DNA from: Candidatus Thiodiazotropha sp.
GTDB lineage: Bacteria; Pseudomonadota; Gammaproteobacteria; Chromatiales; Chromatiaceae
Direction of reading: 5' to 3'
DNA length: 57,397 nucleotides
NCBI GenBank assembly: GCA_023838465.1
Contig: JAIVEQ010000027.1
Location: 1 to 57,397 of the forward strand
Of the stretch, positions 44,804 to 54,961 are shown piece by piece; position 1 is the stretch's first letter; every line of letters begins with the position of its first letter. The position numbers and the translations under genes were made by a program. The notes under the pieces are model-generated. The model made no database searches, had not been told where the DNA came from, and saw only the letters and a list, made by a program, of their open reading frames with translations.

Positions 44804-45781
44804 ATGCAGGTGCAAAAGTTTGTGTCCGCAGCACTAACCAGCGGTTTGATGTTTTCCAGTTGTGCTATAGCCGGTGTTGCCAAGGATCTTCCGCTGCCGA
44901 GCGGTACTCCGGACGCCAATACAATCGCGGATCAGGTCTATTTCGTTAACCATTTCTACTCGCTGAAGAATTTTGGGATCACTAACAATAACAAGGACCC
45001 CAAAAAGAGTAACAGAGCTACCCCTGGCAAGATCACGGTTATCGTGAATAAATCGGCGGGTAGTAAGCCAACCACAATTACCGTCGAACGCTATCTGAAT
45101 AACGAATATGACGATGGCTCCACCAACGGCCAGGATATTGCCATCTTTCGTTCCGGTAAGCTGAAAGGTACCGGGATGTTGATTACCGACTACATAGATG
45201 ACAACAAGAGTCAGGCCTACTCTATCTGGCTGCCTGCGCTGCGTAAGGTGCGCCGTTTTGCCGAGCCTGCCCATGACGATGCCTGGGGTGGTACCGATTT
45301 CACCTTTGGCGATGTGACTCTGCGTAAACCCAAAGACGAGACCCATGAAATGCTCGGAACCGAGACTTTCAATGATTGCCTGGGCGCTATCGGTAAAGAA
45401 GCATCGAAAAACAAGTATCTCCCCAATCCACCGGAAGCGGCATGCGATCACAAAGGGAAGGAGGTCTACAAACTGAAGAGTACGACCAAGCGTGAAAATT
45501 GGTGGTATGACCATCGAGTCAGTTATGTCGATACCAAGACCTTCGCTGATTATCGTACCGAGTATTTCAAAGGCGATAGCAAGATCAAGGTGATCGACCG
45601 GGACTGGCGGTCTCTTGACCAAGACGACCCGCGTGCCCAGTACTGGGGTTACTGGTATGGAAAGACCTTCGGATCCGGACATGAGACCTGGGCGGTGATA
45701 CCCAAGGAGATCGTCCAGTTTAATCAGGGGTGGGCATCCGATTATTGGTCTGAGAAGACCCTGAGAAAAATAAAACGTTAA
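44804..45781 (+). CDS. LolA-like outer membrane lipoprotein-sorting protein
   Basis: 325 residues with a strong ribosome site (GGAGG 8 nt before ATG). Signal peptide to about residue 24 (AIAG-VA). The body has the extended beta-sheet of the LolA-like family commonly annotated 'outer membrane lipoprotein-sorting protein', with recurring YLPALRKVRRF and WWYDHRVSYVDTKTF segments. Proteins of this group occur with DUF1302 and MMPL-type RND genes, as here, and are thought to move lipids or hydrophobic compounds through the periplasm. The cargo is not known. First gene of a three-gene operon. Confidence 0.8.
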   Translation: MQVQKFVSAALTSGLMFSSCAIAGVAKDLPLPSGTPDANTIADQVYFVNHFYSLKNFGITNNNKDPKKSNRATPGKITVIVNKSAGSKPTTITVERYLNNEYDDGSTNGQDIAIFRSGKLKGTGMLITDYIDDNKSQAYSIWLPALRKVRRFAEPAHDDAWGGTDFTFGDVTLRKPKDETHEMLGTETFNDCLGAIGKEASKNKYLPNPPEAACDHKGKEVYKLKSTTKRENWWYDHRVSYVDTKTFADYRTEYFKGDSKIKVIDRDWRSLDQDDPRAQYWGYWYGKTFGSGHETWAVIPKEIVQFNQGWASDYWSEKTLRKIKR

Positions 45782-45789
45782 TCATAAAT

Positions 45790-45814
45790 GGGAGCACCCT
45801 TCCAAGGTGCTCCC
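45790..45814 (+). promoter_or_regulatory. Intercistronic hairpin
   Basis: Perfect 9-bp stem GGGAGCACC (45790-45798) / GGTGCTCCC (45806-45814) with a 7-nt loop, nine bases after the LolA-like stop codon. No T-run follows, so it more likely stabilises or processes the operon mRNA than terminates it. Confidence 0.6.
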
Positions 45815-45921
45815 AACTAAATCCGGCCTACCGGCAAACGGAGGCCATACACATCATCGAATCCGGCAATAGTTAGGGATTAAGGGCTGCCGGTGATCGT
45901 TGAACCAGGGAGGAATCATTC

Positions 45922-48147
45922 ATGTTCAAACGCTGTAAGTTGCATCAGTCGATACTGCTCGCTTTGATTTTACCAACGGTCTCCTTTGCTGAAGTAGAGG
46001 TAACCGGTTATCTAAAAAATGAAACATCTGTCTTTACCCGGCAGGGTCAGCTGACCGGCGAAGCGGAGACCATGCTCGACCAGAATGGTCATGACAAGGG
46101 TGATTTGCTGAAGTTCGAGAACTCAGCGCGTGTCTTTCTGAATGGTGAGCTCGGTGAAGAGAGTACCTGGCATGCCGATCTGAACTTCATTTACGACTCT
46201 GAAGGGGTTAACGATTACTACAAGGGTCATGAACTCTATACCCAACACGACTATCTGAAGGAACTCTACGTCGACACCAGTCTGTTTGGCTGGGATCTGC
46301 GCCTGGGTAAGCAGCAGGTCGTTTGGGGTACTGCCGATGGTATCAAGCTACTGGATATCATCAATCCCACTGATTTCCGGGAACTCAATCAAAATGCCAT
46401 GGAAGATGCACGCATTCCGATCTGGATGATCAATGCAGAGCGAAATATCGGTGATAGCAGTAACTTTCAGTTTATCGTGTCTCAGGTGGAAGAGAACAAA
46501 ATACCTGGACTCAATCCAGTTGGTGATGCTGGACACCCCTTCCTGATGAAGGGTGTTGAGACCATCAGCGGTCAGGTGAATGGCTTTTATAGTATTGCAC
46601 CGGCCCTCAGTAATGTAGCTGCTACCTTCAATGCTGCTGCAATGGGCGGTGGCTTTACCGGCGGCATGCAGTTACCCGTGGGCCTCAATCTCTTTGCCGG
46701 TCTGACCGTTGACGGTTTTGCAGGGAATTTCTGGGATGCTGCGACAACACCGGGCCTACTGAACCCTACAGTGCCAACTGATCCAATGGCCGCTCCGGGT
46801 TGGCTGCTGTTGAATGCCTTCTCACAGTTTGGTTTTACCGGCCAACCTAATTTTCCTGCTGGCTTGAATGATCCAAACGGTAACTTTGGCGAAACCAACC
46901 TGATGCCGATCACCGGACTTACACCACTTAGTCCTACCGAGGTCAGTTGGCAGCCAAGCAAGGCTTCCTCGGCATTTGAATTAATGTCCAATGCCACTTT
47001 TGCCACATTCAACACCTTCACCAGCTTCAGTCCATCGACGCCTACTGGACTGACAGGTACCACCAGTGAGTGGGTACGCGACTATCCGGATGACAGTGAT
47101 GTCAATGCCGGTTTTCGTTTCCGCAATTCGACAGATGGTGGTTTGAACTGGTCTGTCAACTACTTCCACCACTATGGAGGCAATCCGGATATCGATCTCA
47201 GTTGGAGAAATTCGGCAGGGGATGAGTTGACCGTACAGCGTGCGCCAACCCTCTTCTTCGATACTAACGGTACGCCAGGCCCGCAACAGAACGATACTTT
47301 TGTTCCCGATGTATCGACCAGCTTGAGCAGAGATCAGGCTCGGGCAAACTGGGATATGGGTAACGCAACAACCATTTTGGTCCATGACGGTACTGGTTCC
47401 ACTTACTATGGTGCCCTTGATCCGAGTGCTGTACTCCCTGCACTGGCGGACGGTAGTCCTTTCAATGAGCCTCCTGCGATGGGTGCCGGTGCACCCACAC
47501 TGCGTTTCACAGAGTCATTGCATCGGGTCAACAGTCTGGGCACATCATTTGACTATGCACTTGAAGTGGGTGATGTCCCATTGGTACTAAGGGGTGAGTT
47601 CCTTTATGACGAGGGTGAAAAGCAACCGATTATAGACAAGTTTCTGTTGTCTATCGGTGATCTGACCAATGCTCTGAAAATGGAAGATGCGGACTACTTC
47701 AAGTATGTGCTGGGCGCCGATATCACGGTTGCCACCAACTTGCTGATCAGTGGTCAATTCATCCAATTCCGCAATCTCGACTTTATTGAAGAGAAAGATA
47801 CCTGCGTAACCCAGACTGGGCAGATGATGGATTGTAGTCGTTACACGGCTGACTTCCCCACCATGAACCTCTCCAATGGTCTAAAGATGGGTTATGAGGA
47901 CAAAGAGTTCTATTCACTCTTTTTCTCCAAGCCCTTTGGCGACTCTCAGGAGCATCGCTGGAACAATATCTTTATCTACGAAGAGGGTGGCGGCAAGTGG
48001 AATCGTCTGGATGTTGAATACACCTTCACCGACACGGTTCTCGGCTCTGTGGAGTGGAACAACTATTGGGGTGATGAAGACACCACCTTCGGTCAGTTCG
48101 AGAAATCATCCAACTTCCAAGTCGGCCTGAAGTGGATATTTGAATGA
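45922..48147 (+). CDS. DUF1302 family outer-membrane protein
   Basis: 741 residues, signal peptide to about residue 23 (SFA-EV), GGAGG 9 nt before ATG. The DUF1302 start is plain: GYLKNETSVFTRQG, later DLRLGKQQVVWGTADGIKLLDIINP. The many aromatic-ended strands and a final W-I-F-E end suit a beta-barrel. DUF1302 proteins are often paired with LolA-like or DUF1329 proteins and MMPL transporters, suggesting a channel or sensor for a hydrophobic compound at the outer membrane. The role is inferred; none has been shown for this group that I can name. Confidence 0.82.
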   Translation: MFKRCKLHQSILLALILPTVSFAEVEVTGYLKNETSVFTRQGQLTGEAETMLDQNGHDKGDLLKFENSARVFLNGELGEESTWHADLNFIYDSEGVNDYYKGHELYTQHDYLKELYVDTSLFGWDLRLGKQQVVWGTADGIKLLDIINPTDFRELNQNAMEDARIPIWMINAERNIGDSSNFQFIVSQVEENKIPGLNPVGDAGHPFLMKGVETISGQVNGFYSIAPALSNVAATFNAAAMGGGFTGGMQLPVGLNLFAGLTVDGFAGNFWDAATTPGLLNPTVPTDPMAAPGWLLLNAFSQFGFTGQPNFPAGLNDPNGNFGETNLMPITGLTPLSPTEVSWQPSKASSAFELMSNATFATFNTFTSFSPSTPTGLTGTTSEWVRDYPDDSDVNAGFRFRNSTDGGLNWSVNYFHHYGGNPDIDLSWRNSAGDELTVQRAPTLFFDTNGTPGPQQNDTFVPDVSTSLSRDQARANWDMGNATTILVHDGTGSTYYGALDPSAVLPALADGSPFNEPPAMGAGAPTLRFTESLHRVNSLGTSFDYALEVGDVPLVLRGEFLYDEGEKQPIIDKFLLSIGDLTNALKMEDADYFKYVLGADITVATNLLISGQFIQFRNLDFIEEKDTCVTQTGQMMDCSRYTADFPTMNLSNGLKMGYEDKEFYSLFFSKPFGDSQEHRWNNIFIYEEGGGKWNRLDVEYTFTDTVLGSVEWNNYWGDEDTTFGQFEKSSNFQVGLKWIFE

Positions 48148-48185
48148 TCCTGGAAATGGATTTACATCAATAATCCAAGTAGGTG

Positions 48186-48215
48186 CAGATGTCCGGTAGC
48201 GATACCGGGCATCTG
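48186..48215 (+). promoter_or_regulatory. Intercistronic hairpin / attenuator
   Basis: 13-bp stem CAGATGTCCGGTA (48186-48198) / TACCGGGCATCTG (48203-48215) with one G-U pair and a 4-nt loop, 38 bp after the DUF1302 stop and 33 bp before the MMPL start. A weak T-run follows, so it may partly terminate transcription and lower pump expression. Confidence 0.6.
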
Positions 48216-48248
48216 TATATCTTATTGTGCTTTCACGGGGATTGAGCC

Positions 48249-51014
48249 ATGAGTGGTTCTGCGTCAAATAACGCGACAGGAAATCAGTGGGCTGAGCGCT
48301 ATGCGGACTTTGTCATCAAGTTTCGCTGGCCCTTAATGTTGATCCTGCTGGTGGTTACCGTTGTGGCCGCTCTGCAGATAAAAAATCTGGATATGCGTAA
48401 TGATCCGGATACACTGCTGCCACCGAGCAACCGCTATGTGGCGACCAACCTCTATGCCGAACACAACTTCGGCATGGGTAATCTGATGGTCTTCGCACTG
48501 CGCATCAATGAAGGTGATGTTTATAAAAACTGGTTCGTCAATAAGGTCCAGGAAGTACACAACCGGTTGGTTGCTTTAGAGACTGCCCGAGAATCCAACT
48601 TCATCGATATTGCAGCGAAAAAAATCAAATTCATGGGGGCCGACGAAAATGGATTGGTCTTCAAGCGTCTTATTCCTACCGAAGGTATCAGCAACGATGC
48701 AGATACTGCCGAACAGCAGCTTGCTTTCCTTAAGGAGGGTGTCGAAGGTAATCCGGTTATTGGCCCAATGCTGGTGGGTTTTGAAGATGCCGATGGGAAC
48801 AAATGTGAGTTTAAGGACAAGGATGCAAAGAGCTGTACTGCAAAATCCCTTTATATCATTGGTGACTACACCGATGAGGTAAAGGAGATCTATCTTCCCT
48901 GGGTACGCGATGTGCGGGCTATGATGGATGAATATAGACAGGATGATCGCTTTGAGGTACTTGTTGCTGGGGAACCCTACTTCCTGGCCTGGATGTTGGC
49001 TGACCTGGTCAATAAGTGGTGGCTGTTTGTTATCTCCTTTGCCATTGTCATCGCCGCGCTTTGGTTTGAGTTCCGCAATTGGCGTGGCTCCCTGTTCCCG
49101 ATTATCGGGGTTAGCGCAACCATCATTCTGACTTTGGGATTGATGGGTTTCTCGGCCTTCAAGCTGACTACCATGATGGTATTGACGCCGATGCTGTTAT
49201 TGGCGATCGGTATTGGACACTCGGTACAGGTAACCCGGCGCTTTATGCAGGAGCAGGCAGTTTCGGGGGATTGTGAATCGGCAGCCAAGGTTGCCATCTC
49301 GCATACCATCGTTCCGGCCACACTCTCAATTGTTACCGATATGGTCGGTTTCGCGACCCTGGCAACAGTGGATATCTCATTCTACAAAGCGTATGCCTAT
49401 TTTGGTATGTTCGGCATGTTGACGCTGCTGTTTACAACCACAACCTTGATTCCCTTGTTAATGATGACCTTCCCCTGCAGTCGCAGTGAAGTGGGTGAAG
49501 GACATGAGCATGCCTGGGAGTCAAAGGTCGGCGGGTTTATATCCGGTCTGTTGACCGGGCCTGGAAAGATGATTCCGGTTGGTATCGTTGTCGCCATTCT
49601 TGGCTGGTCGGTCTATGAAACCGACATCCTTAACGGTACTTCCGAGGATCTGATGCCGGGTGTTGAGAAGGGTATAAACTACTCCCGTGCTGCATTTAAG
49701 GAGAAGTCGATCACCATTCAGCATATCGAGCGATTGAACGATATTATGCCGGGCGTGATTTCAGTTTCAATTCCGATACGTGGCAAGGAACCGGTCTCCG
49801 AGTTGTGTGTGGATGCCCTCTTTCCAGAGGAGATCTACGATATTGAGGATCTGGAGGAAAAGGCGATGCAGTGCGAAAAAGCCAGAATGGAATTGGCTTG
49901 TTGGGATCCCGATCCCTGTGGTGCTCAAGGTATCTTCAATCAGGCTGATGTATTGGCCGATATTGAAGCGCTGGAAGAGTGGATGCGTGCTCACCCCTTT
50001 ATCGGCTTCACCGGCTCCTATGCGCAATACATTCGTCTGGTGAATATGCTGCTGACGGCCGAGCCGGGTGAACAGCCGGATGTCAAGGATCTCTATATCC
50101 CGACTTCGAAAAAACTGCGTTCCATCGATCCCGATGACGATAGAGGAGGCGATGATATCGTCCAGCTCTACAATGGTCTGCTTGAAACCATGACCGAAGA
50201 GGGCGATATGGACTCCTTCGTGATGAAAAACTGGAACGAAGGTGTGGTGATGGGATTCGTCAATACCATGGACCCGGTCGAGACCCATCAGGTCACCATG
50301 GATATCCAACAATACATCGAGGATCACAAACAGGATCCAGGCTTCAGCAAAGTGAACTTTGGTCTACGCTCCGGCCCGGTCGAAGATCTTTCTGGTGACA
50401 ATAATGAAATCTCCGTCGATGGTCCGGATTATGTCAGACCGGCGCTTGGTGGATTTCTGGGCGCTACGGAAGCCACTCGCGAGGTGGCCGTGGATAACTG
50501 GCTGGCAGGTCCATTGCTGACGGCCGCCGCTGTATTTGTGATTGCGGCACTTATCTTCCGCTCGTTTGTGGTCTCGATCATTCTGATGGTGCTGTTGTTC
50601 ATCACCCTGTTTGCCCAATATGGACTTGGTGGTTATATGACCAGTATTCAAAACTGGTCGGGTAACCTGGCCTTCCATCTTCAGGTGGCATTGAGTATCG
50701 CGATGGGGCTGGGTATAGACTACGGCATCTATATGATGTCGCGACTCAAGGAGGAGATGCAGGTAACAGCCGGTAACTGGCAGGAATCTTTGATCAATAC
50801 CCTGAACACCACCGGTTCAGCGGTGATTATTTCAGTGATTGTGCTGCTTGGCTGTTTTATCCCACTGCTGAATACTGATCTTGCCAATACATGGGGATTG
50901 GGTATCTACATCAGTCAGGCACTGCTGATCGATGTAGTCACAGCCTTGACCATTCTGCCGATGCTGGTGGCTTGGTTGAAACCAAGGTTTGTTTTTGGTG
51001 AATATAAAAACTAA
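48249..51014 (+). CDS. MMPL-type RND transporter
   Basis: 921 residues. About twelve membrane segments: one near 35-50, a large periplasmic loop (60-255), five or six at 260-455, a second large loop (480-745), and five at 755-915. SRLKEEM-type and GIGHSVQVTRRF segments match the MMPL/hopanoid-transporter (HpnN-like) RND group, which moves lipids in the envelope. A proton-relay-type GLGIDYGIYMMSR sits in transmembrane 10. It forms an operon with the LolA-like and DUF1302 genes and probably exports a lipid or sterol-like molecule to the outer membrane. Confidence 0.87.
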   Translation: MSGSASNNATGNQWAERYADFVIKFRWPLMLILLVVTVVAALQIKNLDMRNDPDTLLPPSNRYVATNLYAEHNFGMGNLMVFALRINEGDVYKNWFVNKVQEVHNRLVALETARESNFIDIAAKKIKFMGADENGLVFKRLIPTEGISNDADTAEQQLAFLKEGVEGNPVIGPMLVGFEDADGNKCEFKDKDAKSCTAKSLYIIGDYTDEVKEIYLPWVRDVRAMMDEYRQDDRFEVLVAGEPYFLAWMLADLVNKWWLFVISFAIVIAALWFEFRNWRGSLFPIIGVSATIILTLGLMGFSAFKLTTMMVLTPMLLLAIGIGHSVQVTRRFMQEQAVSGDCESAAKVAISHTIVPATLSIVTDMVGFATLATVDISFYKAYAYFGMFGMLTLLFTTTTLIPLLMMTFPCSRSEVGEGHEHAWESKVGGFISGLLTGPGKMIPVGIVVAILGWSVYETDILNGTSEDLMPGVEKGINYSRAAFKEKSITIQHIERLNDIMPGVISVSIPIRGKEPVSELCVDALFPEEIYDIEDLEEKAMQCEKARMELACWDPDPCGAQGIFNQADVLADIEALEEWMRAHPFIGFTGSYAQYIRLVNMLLTAEPGEQPDVKDLYIPTSKKLRSIDPDDDRGGDDIVQLYNGLLETMTEEGDMDSFVMKNWNEGVVMGFVNTMDPVETHQVTMDIQQYIEDHKQDPGFSKVNFGLRSGPVEDLSGDNNEISVDGPDYVRPALGGFLGATEATREVAVDNWLAGPLLTAAAVFVIAALIFRSFVVSIILMVLLFITLFAQYGLGGYMTSIQNWSGNLAFHLQVALSIAMGLGIDYGIYMMSRLKEEMQVTAGNWQESLINTLNTTGSAVIISVIVLLGCFIPLLNTDLANTWGLGIYISQALLIDVVTALTILPMLVAWLKPRFVFGEYKN

Positions 51015-51055
51015 AAAAGTGAATTGAGCTGGATCTTGGATTCAGCAAAGACTCG

Positions 51056-51081
51056 AGCCGGCGTTATCGCCGGCTTTTTTT
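51056..51081 (+). terminator. Rho-independent terminator of the envelope operon
   Basis: Perfect 8-bp stem AGCCGGCG / CGCCGGCT (51056-51063, 51068-51075) with a TTAT loop and a T-run of seven, 42 bp after the MMPL stop codon. Confidence 0.9.
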
Positions 51082-51556
51082 ATTCTGTTGAGTGTCCGCA
51101 AATAAGTACAAATATGAATAAGGATTTCCTATGATTGTTAAATGAAATATTTGCGTTGATTTGCGGACAAATTCCGTGGTCTGGCAAAGTGATTTATTGT
51201 GATGCATATGACCTGCCAACCCTACCAGTTGAAGCGCCGAAAAATATCTGATTACCCACCACACTCAGCAATATTGTATAGGTGTTGAATGATAATTAAC
51301 TTAAGGTGTTCTGAAGCGTTAATACGAGAATTAGTATAGACTTCCAGCGTGTTATGGTGGGGTAGGGCTCCACCCCACCAATCACGGCTGTATAAGGTCG
51401 CGCATATTCGATCTTTAGTCGTTATGTAAGTGTTGTTAGTATCTGCAACCTATAGAAAGTGGGAATGATTGCTTTGATTCCCTATTCTCAGCTCAGAGGT
51501 TCGGTGGTTGATTTGTGGTAGATAATCAGGAAAAAATATATGTTTCCGACTGTCGG
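51082..51556. other. Intergenic region between convergent units
   Basis: 475 bp without a gene, containing the second REP-like copy. It separates the convergent ends of the MMPL gene and the hybrid kinase gene. Confidence 0.4.
51340..51380. repeat. REP-like repeat, copy 2
   Basis: ACTTCCAGCGTGTTATGGTG plus GGGTAGGGCTCCACCCCACC, about 85 percent like the left half of the repeat at 29465-29499. Here the right-hand arm is missing or diverged. Confidence 0.65.
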
Positions 51557-54361
51557 CTAGTTACTGATTTTCAGTTCTATAATTAGACGTGAGTAGGCTG
51601 ATTTCAGATCACTTATTAATGCTTTAGTATTCTCAAAACCCCCCTTATCTTCGAGAAGCCCCAATGCCTGGCTGATACGCTTAACTTCATCTGCACCGAT
51701 TGCAGCACTGTTTGATGCCAGACCTTGGGCAGCGCGTTTCAATGTTTCTGGGTCATTTTGTTCGACTGCCTGCTCTATAATATCAATCAGATCTGAAGAA
51801 GTTTCGCAATAGATAGTGATAAGGCGTGGCAGTATGTCTGGGTGGTTTGTTTGCTGCTGAGCCTGAACTGCCTCAATGACCTGTTTGTTGAGAGTGACTG
51901 ATTGTGAGACTACAGGGGGAGTTGCTGCATGCGGCGTATCATCATAAACAGCACCCTCTGTATGTACTTGAGGTACATCAGGTATTAGCCACTTTTTCAG
52001 TATACCCTCGAGCTGACTCTGTTTGAGTGGTTTTCCCAGGTAGTCGTCCATACCCGCTTCCATGCACTTGTCCTGATCGCCATCCATTACATTGGCAGTT
52101 AATGCGATTATCGTGATGTGTTCAGATTCTTTTTCATTTTCACGTATTATGCGAGTCGCTTGATAACCATCCATTTCTGGCATCTGGATGTCCATTAAAA
52201 CCAGGTCATAACGCTCATGTTGCAACAGTTCCAATGTTTCCTTGCCATTTGCTGCAAGGGTGACCGAACAGTTGAGTAGTTGCAGCATCTCATTGATGAC
52301 TGCCTGGTTAATCAGATTATCTTCAGCGACCAATACACGCGTGGCTCTTCCTGAATTGTGTGTTAGATCATCTGAGCTATGCTGCTCATTGCGATCTGAA
52401 ATATGACCATCACTGGTTTTAGGCTGGAGTTGTCCCGCCAACTGTTGGATGGTTTCGAATAATTCAATCATTCGTACCGGCTTTACAAGGCATGCATCAA
52501 TAGTACTGTCTTTCAGCGGATTGGCGTTCGGTGTCAGTAATTGTGAGTTCAACATTATTAAAGCAGGTGAGTGTAATGATGGATTGTGTCGGATATTTTT
52601 TCCAAGTGCGAGGCCGTCCATATCGGGGAGGAATCTCTCGGTAATGACGATTTCGATGGGATTGTTTGTTGATGCTGCTTGCTGAAGTTGTTGCATAGCC
52701 TGCTTGCCGTCAACAGCCATTGTTACATGGTGGTTGAAATCCTTCAGTGATTGACTGAATATTTCACCGATACGTCGATTGCCCTCAACAAGTAGAATCT
52801 CTATGTGTTGTTTCGAATGGGGTCTCTTAGACTGATTCTGATGTGCATTTTCGAGCAAACCGAGACGGGCGGTAAACCAAAATAGGGAGCCCTTGTCAGG
52901 CTCTGACTCCAGGCCTATCTCTCCGTGCATTAGATTGGCTAGTTGTTTTGAGATAGCAAGCCCCAGACCGGTACCACCAAATCTGCGGCTGGTTGAGCTG
53001 TCTGCTTGAGAAAAGGCATCGAAAATATGTGTCTTCATATCATGAGAGATACCAATTCCACTATCTTCTACCTCGAACCTGAGGGTGATTTCTGAGGAAG
53101 TTTTCATCCATGGCAAGACACGAAGAATTACCTCTCCCTGGTGGGTGAATTTAATTGCATTACCGATCAGGTTGACCAGAACCTGTCGAATACGATGACC
53201 ATCACCATGCAGGTGAACCGGTATGGCAGGTGGGCAGTAACTGATAAGATCCAACCCTTTGTCTCTGGCCTGGCCACTAAGTAGCTGGACGACGTCTTCT
53301 ATTAGATCAGTCAGGACAAAGGGCTTTTCAACCAGTTCAGCCTTGCCTGCTTCTATCTTAGAGAAGTCCAGGACATCATTGATGATGGTCAGTAGTGAAC
53401 GACCTGCACTGTGAGCAGTCGTTGCAAAGCGTCGTTGTCGCTCATTTAATTCGGTATTGAGCAGCAGTTCTGTCATACCCAGTACACCATTCATGGGTGT
53501 ACGAATCTCATGGCTCATAGTGGCGAGAAACTGTGATTTGGCCCTATTTGCCGCTTCTGCCTCCTCATTGGCGTCTTGTAATTCGAGAAGGGTAACAGCC
53601 AATGCCTGGTCACGGCTCTGTATCTGCTCCAACATCGTGTTGAATCCCTCAGTTAATGTACCCAACTCATCTCCACTGATGGATTCGGCCCTGAGGGCAT
53701 AATCACCCTTTTCCGAAACAACATGCATGGTTGAAGCCAGTACATTGATCGGTGTTGTGATCAGACGTTGCAGACGTGCGGCCAACAGATAGGCAATAAA
53801 GAAGGCAATGATCAATACCACGGCAGCAATGACAGCTTGTCGTTGCATGCTGGCGATTAACTTGGTCAGATCCTGTTTGATATCGATGTGACCGAGTGGC
53901 TTGTTATTGAATCTGATCTCATGGCGGAGATCCAGGTGGTCACTATGAAATCGGTAGCGTGTCAGCTCATCATATGTGCTATTTACTGAGTTCAAATGAT
54001 CAGTTTGATTTGCGATTTTATTCTGTAATTGTGCGTGATCTTTGTTACTGCTTTTGTAGCTGGCGAAGGTTGAACCTTGAGCATCGAAGATGCCCGCATA
54101 AACTACAGTTTTCTCTTCGCTGAGGGCATACAGGACCTCTTTGGCGGTGGTTGGGTCACGAAACACCAACGTGGCTGTAGCATCAACACCAAGTACCCGT
54201 GCCAGAGCAGTCGCTGACTCAACCATGGAGACACGCTTGGCAACCAGTTCCAATAAGACAAAGGCGATGGATGCCAGGAAGAGGACTGCAATGCTGGTTA
54301 TCAGGGCAATGGCGATAACTTTTGTCCTGATTGGCCATAGATGATATTTGATATTAATCAT
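51557..54361 (-). CDS. Hybrid sensor histidine kinase with two receivers and a degenerate Hpt
   Basis: 934 residues. Two membrane segments (about 15-38 and 172-195) enclose a CHASE8-like periplasmic sensor; then HAMP (about 195-250), a coiled coil, HisKA with His284 ([10 protein letters not shown]), HATPase ([14 protein letters not shown]), receiver 1, receiver 2 and a C-terminal Hpt-like domain. Receiver 1 has Glu575 where the phosphoacceptor Asp should be ([11 protein letters not shown]) and lacks the acidic pair (VEGN), so it should not accept phosphate. Receiver 2 is canonical (AEDN, Asp724 in [11 protein letters not shown]). The Hpt motif reads [14 protein letters not shown], with Gln879 in place of His. 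Overlaps the YfiR-like gene by ATGA. Confidence 0.92.
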   Translation of the reverse strand: MINIKYHLWPIRTKVIAIALITSIAVLFLASIAFVLLELVAKRVSMVESATALARVLGVDATATLVFRDPTTAKEVLYALSEEKTVVYAGIFDAQGSTFASYKSSNKDHAQLQNKIANQTDHLNSVNSTYDELTRYRFHSDHLDLRHEIRFNNKPLGHIDIKQDLTKLIASMQRQAVIAAVVLIIAFFIAYLLAARLQRLITTPINVLASTMHVVSEKGDYALRAESISGDELGTLTEGFNTMLEQIQSRDQALAVTLLELQDANEEAEAANRAKSQFLATMSHEIRTPMNGVLGMTELLLNTELNERQRRFATTAHSAGRSLLTIINDVLDFSKIEAGKAELVEKPFVLTDLIEDVVQLLSGQARDKGLDLISYCPPAIPVHLHGDGHRIRQVLVNLIGNAIKFTHQGEVILRVLPWMKTSSEITLRFEVEDSGIGISHDMKTHIFDAFSQADSSTSRRFGGTGLGLAISKQLANLMHGEIGLESEPDKGSLFWFTARLGLLENAHQNQSKRPHSKQHIEILLVEGNRRIGEIFSQSLKDFNHHVTMAVDGKQAMQQLQQAASTNNPIEIVITERFLPDMDGLALGKNIRHNPSLHSPALIMLNSQLLTPNANPLKDSTIDACLVKPVRMIELFETIQQLAGQLQPKTSDGHISDRNEQHSSDDLTHNSGRATRVLVAEDNLINQAVINEMLQLLNCSVTLAANGKETLELLQHERYDLVLMDIQMPEMDGYQATRIIRENEKESEHITIIALTANVMDGDQDKCMEAGMDDYLGKPLKQSQLEGILKKWLIPDVPQVHTEGAVYDDTPHAATPPVVSQSVTLNKQVIEAVQAQQQTNHPDILPRLITIYCETSSDLIDIIEQAVEQNDPETLKRAAQGLASNSAAIGADEVKRISQALGLLEDKGGFENTKALISDLKSAYSRLIIELKISN

Positions 54362-54918
54362 TTTTCAGACACCTCACTGGAAGGTCTGATACGTTTTACC
54401 AATCTGAGCAGTTTCGAACTCACTTTTAGACGGCCTAGTTCAATCGTATCCATATTAATAACCAGGTCGATTTTACGAGCTTTTTGCAACAGGCTGATTG
54501 CTCCACCTGCCAGGATGAAATTTGAATCTTGTCCAACAGTCAGTATCGATTCTGCTGCCAATTGTTTAATGATATCTGGGGGATATCCTCCATCCTGTTG
54601 ATGGATGAAAATAATATGACACTGAGATAACTGTGTTGGTTGTTGAAACTCCAGTAATCGTAGTTTTCTGCCTTTTATAGTTTCGTTGTTTATTGCCGCA
54701 TTGAGACTGTCATTGATTCGGCTTCTCCCTAGCAGACAGTAATTGAATGGGCTGTCCTTGTTTATGAAGGCACTCTCTGGCCAAGTAATGTAGTTGGCAA
54801 AGTTGTAGAGAAACACCGCCTTTAACTCATGCTCTGCTACTGATTCCGAGAGAGCATAATCTGATGGCAAAAGGCACAACAGAGCAAGTAGAGCGAGCGT
54901 CCTGAAAAAAGACCTCAT
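54358..54918 (-). CDS. YfiR family protein (DUF4154)
   Basis: 186 residues from the ATG at 54918, which begins the signal peptide ([18 protein letters not shown]); an in-frame ATG at 54951 adds 11 residues. The YfiR pattern follows: [49 protein letters not shown]. The two cysteines of the family (CLLG and QCHI) are present. In Pseudomonas YfiR is a periplasmic redox-sensitive repressor of the diguanylate cyclase YfiN. Here the stop codon overlaps the kinase start (ATGA), so it may instead feed periplasmic signals to that kinase. Confidence 0.9.
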   Translation of the reverse strand: MRSFFRTLALLALLCLLPSDYALSESVAEHELKAVFLYNFANYITWPESAFINKDSPFNYCLLGRSRINDSLNAAINNETIKGRKLRLLEFQQPTQLSQCHIIFIHQQDGGYPPDIIKQLAAESILTVGQDSNFILAGGAISLLQKARKIDLVINMDTIELGRLKVSSKLLRLVKRIRPSSEVSEK

Positions 54919-54961
54919 TCTTATTCTGATCGCTGTCTGTGCAGTAGACATCCATAGGGCC

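Noticed and set aside
44834..45682. 282-codon open frame on the minus strand
   Set aside because: It lies wholly opposite the LolA-like gene, has no ribosome site or family signature, and its composition is that of a reverse-complement shadow.
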